Source: Amycolatopsis sp. 195334CR
GTDB lineage: Bacteria > Actinomycetota > Actinomycetes > Mycobacteriales > Pseudonocardiaceae
Assembly: GCF_017309385.1 (NCBI RefSeq)
Contig: NZ_JAFJMJ010000001.1
Coordinates: 3,100,001 to 3,164,000 of the forward strand
Direction of reading: 5' to 3'
DNA: 64,000 nucleotides
This document shows, one piece after another, positions 58,329 to 64,000 of this stretch (positions are counted from its first letter, which is position 1; every line of letters starts with the position of its first letter). The translations under genes were made by a program, and so were the position numbers. The notes below the pieces were generated by a model. The model was not told the origin of the DNA, made no database searches, and worked only from the letters and a program-made list of their open reading frames with translations.

Positions 58329-59501
58329 TCAGATGTCCAGCTTGTCGCTGGTCTCCTCGTGGCTCTGCTCGTCGCCGATCGCGCCGGCGTCGCTCGCCTT
58401 CTTGCCCGCCTTGGCGTGGCTGATGCCCTTCGCGAACAGGTCGTTCACGATCGCGCCCGGTTTGACGCCCTCACCCGAGCTGTCCCCGAAGTTGCTCGGG
58501 TTGATGCCGACGGTCGCCTTCGGGATTTCCTTGAGGCCCTTCATCCCGGCTTCCTTCAACCCGGTCAGCACGGACTTCCCGAGCGTCTCGCCGTACCCCG
58601 CGCCCTTCTCCAGCCCGATCTTGCCGACCCGGTCGAGCGCGGCCTGGTTGTTCTTGAGCGACTTGAGGAAACCGTCCGCCTTGACCTTCGCCAGGCTGTC
58701 CTTCAGCTTCGCCCAGAACTCCTTGATCTTGTCGAGCAGCTTGCGCAGCATCTGCACGATCTTGTTGCCCTTGGACACGCTGCTCGCGCCCTTGGCCGCC
58801 GAGGCGGTGCTGGCGGCGGCGGTCGACGCGCCCGCGGTGGGCACGGCGGCGGCCAGCGCCGGGATCCAGATGGTGATCAGCCAGGTCACCAGCTCGGTGA
58901 TGATGGCCATGATGACCTGCTTGACGATGGTCATCAGCATGCTCGACAACTGCAGGATCTCGCTGACGTTCCCGGACTTCGCCGCCACGCCCTCGATGCC
59001 GCTGGCGAACTCGCCCAGCCGCTTCTTCGCCGCGTCACTGGCTTCGCCGGTCCACTCCTGCAGCGTCTCGTCGGCGTTCTTCACCAGGTCCTGGCTCATC
59101 CGGACCATGCTCTCGCCGATGGCCTTGAAGTTGCCCGCGCCCTGCGACAGTCCCTCCGGATCCCCGCTGACCAGCTCGATCGCGTCCTCCAGCGGCTGGA
59201 AGATGCTGACCAGGAAGCTCAGTCCCTGCCCGACCAGCCAGCCGATCGGATCGGTGGCGATCTCCTGCGCGGTGCTGCCGATGGACTGGATGAAACCGGT
59301 GGTGTCGGTGATCACCGTGCCCGCGGCGAGCGCGATGTCACCGGCGTCCTTGCTCTCGAACGCGCCCTTGACGTCCTTGACCAGCGTGTAGCCCTTGCTG
59401 ATCGGCGCCGGCGCGGCACCCATCGCCTGGTCGAAGTTGTTCTCGCCGGTCTTGATCGACAGGCCCTTGTCGTACTCGCTGGTCTTCGTGGTCTCAGCCA
59501 T
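58329..59501 (-). CDS. large WXG100-type type VII secretion substrate
   Basis: A 390-residue protein. A WXG-type helical hairpin lies at about 118-180 with the turn EWTGEASDA (Trp150, Gly152). A hydrophobic stretch follows (about 183-222, MLMTIVKQVIMAIITELV ... IWIPALAAAV), then a Lys-rich helical region (about 240-310) and a C-terminal part (GETLGKSVLTGLKEAG, about 315-390) with no recognised catalytic motif. It is possibly an exported effector with a variable C-terminus. It overlaps the EspC-like gene by 8 bp. Confidence 0.7.
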   Translation of the reverse strand: MAETTKTSEYDKGLSIKTGENNFDQAMGAAPAPISKGYTLVKDVKGAFESKDAGDIALAAGTVITDTTGFIQSIGSTAQEIATDPIGWLVGQGLSFLVSIFQPLEDAIELVSGDPEGLSQGAGNFKAIGESMVRMSQDLVKNADETLQEWTGEASDAAKKRLGEFASGIEGVAAKSGNVSEILQLSSMLMTIVKQVIMAIITELVTWLITIWIPALAAAVPTAGASTAAASTASAAKGASSVSKGNKIVQMLRKLLDKIKEFWAKLKDSLAKVKADGFLKSLKNNQAALDRVGKIGLEKGAGYGETLGKSVLTGLKEAGMKGLKEIPKATVGINPSNFGDSSGEGVKPGAIVNDLFAKGISHAKAGKKASDAGAIGDEQSHEETSDKLDI

Positions 59502-59850
59502 TGCCGCCCCCCGACGCCGAACCGCCCGTGTTGATCTCGTTCAGCAGGTCGCTGAAGCCCTTCGCGAAGTCCTGGTCGGTCGACTGGTACGCCTGCGAGG
59601 CGCGCTCGAACTTCGTCGACAGCGCCAGCACGCCCTCGTTGAGCTGGCCGAGCAGGTCGTTCAGCTCGGCCAGCATGGTGGAGTAGTTGTCCTTGGTCAT
59701 CAGCCCGACCAGCCCCCAGGACTTGTCGGCGACATCCGATTCGGTGACCTTGCTCTTGAGGTCGTTGCCCCAGCCCTCGTACTTGGTCAGGTCCGCGCTG
59801 AAGTCCTTCAGGCGCTCGTGCTTGGCGTTGAAGCCGCTTCCGTCCGGCAT
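59494..59850 (-). CDS. EspC/DUF2580-like type VII secretion protein
   Basis: A 118-residue helical protein. It has a Trp-Gly turn (SWGLVGLM, about 44-51) between two long helices and the C-terminal secretion signal YxxxD (YQSTD, Tyr88-Asp92), the hallmark of ESX-1 secretion-associated partners. A flexible Gly/Ser tail follows. It should pair with the large WXG-type protein and take it to a type VII system, whose core genes are not in this window. It starts one base inside the YbaB-like stop. Confidence 0.8.
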   Translation of the reverse strand: MPDGSGFNAKHERLKDFSADLTKYEGWGNDLKSKVTESDVADKSWGLVGLMTKDNYSTMLAELNDLLGQLNEGVLALSTKFERASQAYQSTDQDFAKGFSDLLNEINTGGSASGGGNG

Positions 59851-60422
59851 CAGCGGTCGTCCTCCTCGAACAGGTTCTTCAGGAACGCGTCACCCTGGGA
59901 ACCGCCACCGGCTTGCGACGGCCCCGGCCGCGGCGGCTCGTCGGAGGCGCTGAGGAACGTCTGCTCCGAGAAGTCCTCGTGCTCGTCACGCGGGCGCCGG
60001 GCCGGTGCGGTTTCTTCTTCCGCGAGCTTGGACCGCAGCGCCTCCGGTGTGGTTCCGAAAAGTTCGGCCTGGGTTTCCAGCACCCGTTCGGTGGCGCCGA
60101 GCTCACCACCCATGTGGGCGTCGACGATCACCGCCTGCTTCCGCGCGGATTCGGCGACGGCGGCCTGCAGCGTCTGCATGAGCGCGGCCGAAAGCGCCTG
60201 CGGTCGCTGGCGCATCGCTTCCTCGGTGAGCCGGATTTCCTTCACCGCACCACCCGGTCCGGTGACCACGGTGACCGACCGGTCCGGGGAACTGGCGGTG
60301 GCCTCGAGTTCGCTGATCTCCGCCTGCATGCCCCCGATGTTCGCCAGGCGTTCATCCACGTTCTTGAGCCCGGCCTGGAACTCTTCGAACTTCGCGACGA
60401 GTTGGTCGAATTCCGCCGACAT
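59850..60422 (-). CDS. YbaB/EbfC-family nucleoid-associated-like protein
   Basis: A 190-residue protein. The first 100 residues have the YbaB pattern: an N-terminal helix (EFDQLVAKFEEFQAGLKNV), strands around VTVVTGPGGAVKEIRLTEEA, and a closing helix. The C-terminal 80 residues are acidic and low-complexity, ending with the FLKNLFEEDDR motif. YbaB-like genes are common first genes of actinobacterial ESX-type cassettes (EspL group). First gene of the four-gene operon. Confidence 0.82.
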   Translation of the reverse strand: MSAEFDQLVAKFEEFQAGLKNVDERLANIGGMQAEISELEATASSPDRSVTVVTGPGGAVKEIRLTEEAMRQRPQALSAALMQTLQAAVAESARKQAVIVDAHMGGELGATERVLETQAELFGTTPEALRSKLAEEETAPARRPRDEHEDFSEQTFLSASDEPPRPGPSQAGGGSQGDAFLKNLFEEDDR

Positions 60423-60534
60423 CGGCCCCTCCAGCTGCTGTTTTCGCCTGACGACGCGGCTGATTGTCGTACAAATGGAGCAGTACCGCCCAGCGATTCA
60501 CCGGAATCGTTCCCCCAGGTTCTAGGCTGCTGCG

Positions 60535-61737
60535 GTGAGCAGCGGATCCACCAAGGGACAGCCGATGATCGAGACCCGTCATCAGACCGAACTGCTGGCC
60601 CTGTTGCGGGACGAGGGCCCGATGTCCCGGGTGGAACTGGGCGAGCGGCTGGAACTGCCGCGGGCGCGGGTCGCCGCCGAAGTGACCCGGCTGGGGGAGC
60701 TGGGACTGGTCGAGGTGGCCGGTCCGTCGGCGAGCCGGGGTGGGCGGCGCTCGACGCTGCTGCGGCTCGCCGGGGATCTCCGCATCCTCGGTGTGGACGT
60801 CGGTGCGACTTCGGTCGGCGTCGCCGTCACGGACGCGGCGTGCGAGGTGCTCGGGTACACGGTCGAGGACTGCGACATCCGGCAAGGGCCGCACGCGGTG
60901 CTGAGCCGCGTCGTGGAGTTGGCGGAGAAGGTGCGCGAGGAGGCGCCGGGCCGGTTGCTCGCCGCCGGGATCGGGCTGCCGGGGCCGGTGAGCTTCGCCG
61001 AGGGCATGCCGGTGGCGCCGCCGATCATGCCCGGCTGGGACCGGTTCGCCGTGCGGGACCACCTCGGCGGGTTGCTGCACTGCCCGGTCGCGGTGGACAA
61101 CGACGTGAACGCGATGGCGCTCGGTGAACGGCACTCCGGGGTGGCGCGCTCGCTGGACGACCTGATCTTCGTGAAGGTCGGCACCGGGATCGGCTGCGGC
61201 ATCGTGCTCGGCGGGAAGGTCTACCGCGGGGTCGCGGGCACGGCCGGGGACATCGGCCACATCCGGCTCGACGACTACGGGCCGACGTGCGCCTGCGGTG
61301 AGGTCGGCTGCCTGGAGGCGTACTTCGGCGGTTCGGCCCTCGCGCGCGACGCGCTCACGCTGGCGCGCAGCGGGCGGTCGGCGTTCCTGGCCGGGGTGCT
61401 CGCGGAGAAGGGTGAGGTGAACGCGCACGACGTGGGCCTCGCCGCGGCCTCGGGCGACTTCGGCGCGGTGAACCTGATCCGCGACGGCGGCCGTCGGCTC
61501 GGGCAGGTGGTGGCTTCGCTGGTCAGCTTCATCAACCCGGGCATGGTGGTGATCGGCGGCGGTGTGGCGCAGCTGGGGCACCAGCTGCTGGCGGAGGTGC
61601 GGAGCGCGGTGTACCGGCGCTCGCTGCCACTGGCCACCGGGAACCTGCCGATCGTGTTGTCCGAACTGGGCGACACCGCGGGCGTCATCGGCGCCGCCTG
61701 GTCCGCCGCGGACCGCGCCTTCACCCTCTCCTCCTGA
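60535..61737 (+). CDS. ROK-family transcriptional regulator
   Basis: A 400-residue protein: winged helix-turn-helix (about 15-75, ELLALLRDEGPMSRVELGERL), then the ROK kinase-like domain with LGVDVGATSVGVAV, IGLPGPVSFAEG, VDNDVNAMALGE, GTGIGCGIVLGG and the zinc-type motif CACGEVGCLE. GTG start. It senses a sugar or phosphorylated sugar and represses sugar genes. It is transcribed away from the YbaB-like operon. A hairpin-repeat copy lies 21 bp after the stop. Confidence 0.93.
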   Translation: MSSGSTKGQPMIETRHQTELLALLRDEGPMSRVELGERLELPRARVAAEVTRLGELGLVEVAGPSASRGGRRSTLLRLAGDLRILGVDVGATSVGVAVTDAACEVLGYTVEDCDIRQGPHAVLSRVVELAEKVREEAPGRLLAAGIGLPGPVSFAEGMPVAPPIMPGWDRFAVRDHLGGLLHCPVAVDNDVNAMALGERHSGVARSLDDLIFVKVGTGIGCGIVLGGKVYRGVAGTAGDIGHIRLDDYGPTCACGEVGCLEAYFGGSALARDALTLARSGRSAFLAGVLAEKGEVNAHDVGLAAASGDFGAVNLIRDGGRRLGQVVASLVSFINPGMVVIGGGVAQLGHQLLAEVRSAVYRRSLPLATGNLPIVLSELGDTAGVIGAAWSAADRAFTLSS

Positions 61738-61758
61738 CCAGCCACCCCTGACCTGGGG

Positions 61759-61786
61759 AACCTGCTTTTGCCCGCAGAAGCAGGTT
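61759..61786. repeat. single copy of the hairpin repeat after the ROK gene
   Basis: AACCTGCTTTTGCCCGCAG then AAGCAGGTT, the reverse-oriented form with perfect outer arms. It may terminate the ROK transcript. Confidence 0.8.
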
Positions 61787-62036
61787 GCCCGGGTTTGTCA
61801 CGCCTGGTGATCGTTGTGGGTTGAGGCGTGACCGTGGGTTAGTTTCTCGCCGTCGCGAGCGCCGGTGGGAAACGGCAGCGGCGTACATGCTTTTGAACGT
61901 TGTGAACGAAAGTAGGTACGTAACGAACTGGTCTAATCGGGTGGATTGACAAAAGATGGCTGGTTCTTCACCTTGACGAGTGAACTTTGCCACCTTACTT
62001 TCGCTGGCGACACTACAAAGTGGAGGCAAGGTGGCC
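61787..62036 (+). promoter_or_regulatory. upstream region of the second ROK gene
   Basis: A relatively AT-rich 250-bp spacer. It includes TTGACA at 61946-61951 and the inverted pair GCCACCTT (61989-61996) / AAGGTGGC (62028-62035). The right arm covers the spacing between the GGAGG ribosome site and the start, so it could be an operator or an RNA hairpin. No gene. Confidence 0.45.
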
Positions 62037-63308
62037 ATGGGCGTGAGCGTGCAGGCTGAGCAGATCAGCCAGCGCACGGCGAACCTCGCCGGCCTCCTTC
62101 GCGCGCTCCGGCGCGGCCCGCGGTCGCGGTCGCAGCTGGCCGCCCACTCCGGTCTCTACAAGGCCACCGTCTCCAGCCTCGTCACCGAGCTCGGCGACCG
62201 CGGCCTGGTCCGCCCGGCCGGGCTCCGCAACGGCGGGCACGGCAGGCCCAGCCAGCTGGTCGAACTCCGCGGCGAGGCGGCTTACGGACTCGCGCTGCGC
62301 GTGGAGGCCGACGGCTTCTCCGCGATGAGCATGGACCTCGCCGGCGTGCCGCTGGCCAGCCGCGCGAGCGTCGCCGACGTGGCCCAGCTCGGGCTCGAAC
62401 GCGGCATGGACGAGCTCGCCGCTCTCGCCGAAGCCGTCTGCGCGGACCTCGACGGGCCGCCCATCGGCGTCGCGGTGTCGGTGCCCGGCCTGGTCGACAC
62501 CGACTCCCAGGTCCTCCGGTTCGCCCCGGCGCTGCGCTGGCGCGACGCCGGCCTCGCCGACCTCATCGCCGCCCGCCTCGGCGTCGACCTCGCCGGGGTC
62601 GTCGTCGAGAACGAAGCCAACCTGGGCGCGTTCGCCGAGGTCCTCGAAGGCCCCGGTGTGCGGGAGCTGTTCTACCTCAGTGGCGGCATCGGCGTCGGCG
62701 GCGGACTCGTCTCGAGCGGCTCGGTCCTCCGCGGGTCACGAGGTTTCGCGGGCGAAATCGGGCACATCACCATCGACGCGATGGGGGACGCCTGCTCCTG
62801 CGGCCGCACCGGCTGCCTGGAGACCAAGGCCGGGTTCCCCGCCCTGCTGCGTGCCGCCGCCTCGCCGCCGGACTCGCTGCACGACCCCACGCTCGGCGTC
62901 GACGCCAGGGTGATCGCGCTCCGCGACCGCATCCGCAGCGGAGACCAGCGCGCCGCGGCCGCCGTGCACGACCTCGGCACCGCGTTGAGCACCGCGCTCG
63001 CCACCGTGGTCGACCTGGTCGACCCGGAGGTGCTGGTGCTCGGCGGTTACTTCGCCGGCCTCGCCGAATGGCTGGTCGAGCCGATCCGGGTGGCGCTCGG
63101 CGCGCGGTCCACCGGCCCCGGCACCCGCTGCCGGGTGGTCGCCTCCACGCTCGGCACCTCGGCCGCCCTGCTCGGCGCGGCCCACCTGGCCACCGAACGC
63201 CTCTTCGCCGATCCCACCCTCGCCCCGACGGCCGCGAGCGGCTTCTGCGGGGAAAAGCAGGTTCGCGGGGTCGGGCGGGATGACGTGGAGAAATCGGAGG
63301 TCTCCTGA
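62037..63308 (+). CDS. ROK-family transcriptional repressor of the sugar ABC operon
   Basis: A 423-residue XylR/NagC-type regulator: helix-turn-helix (about 15-75), LVDTDSQVLRFAPALRW, VENEANLGAFAEV, GGIGVGGGLVSSGSVLRG, and CSCGRTGCLE. ATG 62037 lies 10 bases from GGAGG; GTG 62031 is an alternative. Its last 25 codons include a hairpin-repeat copy (63235-63262, giving GFCGEKQV), absent from typical ROK ends. The stop shares a base with the start of the transporter ATPase, so both are one operon. Confidence 0.92.
   Translation: MGVSVQAEQISQRTANLAGLLRALRRGPRSRSQLAAHSGLYKATVSSLVTELGDRGLVRPAGLRNGGHGRPSQLVELRGEAAYGLALRVEADGFSAMSMDLAGVPLASRASVADVAQLGLERGMDELAALAEAVCADLDGPPIGVAVSVPGLVDTDSQVLRFAPALRWRDAGLADLIAARLGVDLAGVVVENEANLGAFAEVLEGPGVRELFYLSGGIGVGGGLVSSGSVLRGSRGFAGEIGHITIDAMGDACSCGRTGCLETKAGFPALLRAAASPPDSLHDPTLGVDARVIALRDRIRSGDQRAAAAVHDLGTALSTALATVVDLVDPEVLVLGGYFAGLAEWLVEPIRVALGARSTGPGTRCRVVASTLGTSAALLGAAHLATERLFADPTLAPTAASGFCGEKQVRGVGRDDVEKSEVS
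63235..63262 (+). repeat. hairpin-repeat copy in the ROK coding sequence
   Basis: GAGCGGCTTCTGCGGGG then AAAAGCAGGTTC, in frame near the 3' end of the ROK gene. Confidence 0.78.
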
Positions 63309-64000
63309 TGAACGACTCCCCGTTGCTCTTGGTGCGCGGCGTGGTCAAGGTGTTCCCCGGCGTGCGTGCGCTGGACGGGGTCGACCTGGAGGTGGTGCCC
63401 GGTGAGGTGCACTGCCTGCTCGGCCAGAACGGTGCCGGCAAGTCGACGTTGATCAAGGTGCTCGCCGCCGCGCACCACCCCGACGAGGGTGAGCTGCACT
63501 GGCGCGGCGAGGTGGTCTCGCCCGCGAACCCGTCGGCCGCGCTCCGCCTCGGCATCGCCACCATGTACCAGGAGCTCGACCTGGTGCCCGGCCTCTCGGT
63601 CGCGGAGAACATCTTCCTCGGCCACGAACGCCAGCGCTTCGGCTTCACCAGGGTCGCCGAGCAGCGCGCCAGGGCGCAGGAGCTGATGGCCCGCCTCGGC
63701 CACCCGGAGATCCACCCCGGCACCGAGGTCGGCAAGCTCTCGGCCGCCCACCAGCAGCTCGTCTCGATGGCCCGCGCGCTCGCGCACGACGCCCGCCTGC
63801 TGGTGATGGACGAGCCGACCGCCGCGCTCGCCGGTGAAGAGGTGGACAACCTCTTCCGGATCGTCGAGGAGCTCACCGCCGACGGCGTCGCGATCGTCTA
63901 CATCTCCCACCGCCTCGAAGAACTGCGGCGCATCGGCCACCGCGTGACCGTGCTCAAGGACGGCCGCACCGTGGCCCAGAACCTCGACGCCCGCGACACC
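63308..64000 (+). CDS. sugar ABC transporter ATP-binding protein, 3' end outside window
   Basis: The first 231 codons of a carbohydrate-uptake ATPase (RbsA/XylG/MglA type). Walker A LLGQNGAGKSTLIK, Q-loop MYQELDLVPGLSVAENIFLG, signature region KLSAAHQQLVSMARAL, Walker B LLVMDEPTAAL and H-loop IVYISHRLEELRRIG are all present in the first ATPase domain. Such proteins have two ATPase domains, so about half is missing. Coupled to the ROK repressor upstream; binding protein and permease genes should follow to the right. Confidence 0.95.
   Translation, partial: MNDSPLLLVRGVVKVFPGVRALDGVDLEVVPGEVHCLLGQNGAGKSTLIKVLAAAHHPDEGELHWRGEVVSPANPSAALRLGIATMYQELDLVPGLSVAENIFLGHERQRFGFTRVAEQRARAQELMARLGHPEIHPGTEVGKLSAAHQQLVSMARALAHDARLLVMDEPTAALAGEEVDNLFRIVEELTADGVAIVYISHRLEELRRIGHRVTVLKDGRTVAQNLDARDT

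Overview
The window is one contiguous stretch of high-GC actinobacterial chromosome. GC-ending codons, frequent GTG and TTG starts, a TTG-start rpoB, a GTG-start rpoC, leaderless-type signals and the gene order all point to the Pseudonocardiaceae, most likely Amycolatopsis or a close relative; this placement is inferred from protein sequences and synteny, not from a search. I see no rRNA, transposase, phage gene or CRISPR array.

Layout. 1-8.5 kb: the C-terminal part of an ABC1-type kinase with a tandemly multiplied 3' tail, a two-component pair, a DedA-type membrane protein, Lon protease with an HspR-type operator, a DUF574-type methyltransferase and an acetyltransferase. 8.7-11.3 kb: a membrane GGDEF/EAL protein predicted to be a c-di-GMP phosphodiesterase. 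11.4-25.5 kb: the conserved tRNA-Thr, tRNA-Met, rpmG, hadA/hadB ... tRNA-Trp, secE, nusG, rplK, rplA ... rplJ, rplL block. It is interrupted by a secreted S1 protease, an SGNH hydrolase, a GntR/DUF1648 pair, an F420-type oxidoreductase, an aminotransferase, an iron-regulated binding protein and two arrays of a 37-bp hairpin repeat. 25.7-37.2 kb: a complete mce lipid-import operon (ATPase, two permeases, MceA-F, two accessory proteins) directly between rplL and rpoB. 37.8-45.4 kb: rpoB and rpoC.

45.4-64 kb is accessory. It holds a possible toxin-antitoxin pair, an azoreductase, an ABC exporter divergent from a DesK/DesR-like pair, a secreted VanX-type dipeptidase, a four-gene cluster of a secreted SBP56/methanethiol-oxidase-like propeller with a CopD-like membrane protein and two tiny secreted peptides, a type VII secretion substrate cassette, and two ROK regulators, the second coupled to a sugar ABC transporter that runs off the right edge.

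The strongest candidates for something undescribed are: (1) the SBP56-like cluster, preceded by a leaderless 26-codon leader peptide of the actinobacterial LHVDL type and a terminator hairpin, which suggests attenuation linked to sulfur or cysteine; (2) the hairpin repeat family of about 28 bp, arranged twice in 37-bp-period arrays and as single copies at gene ends and even inside coding sequences; (3) the YbaB-like / EspC-like / WXG-type / membrane protein cassette at 57.1-60.4 kb.
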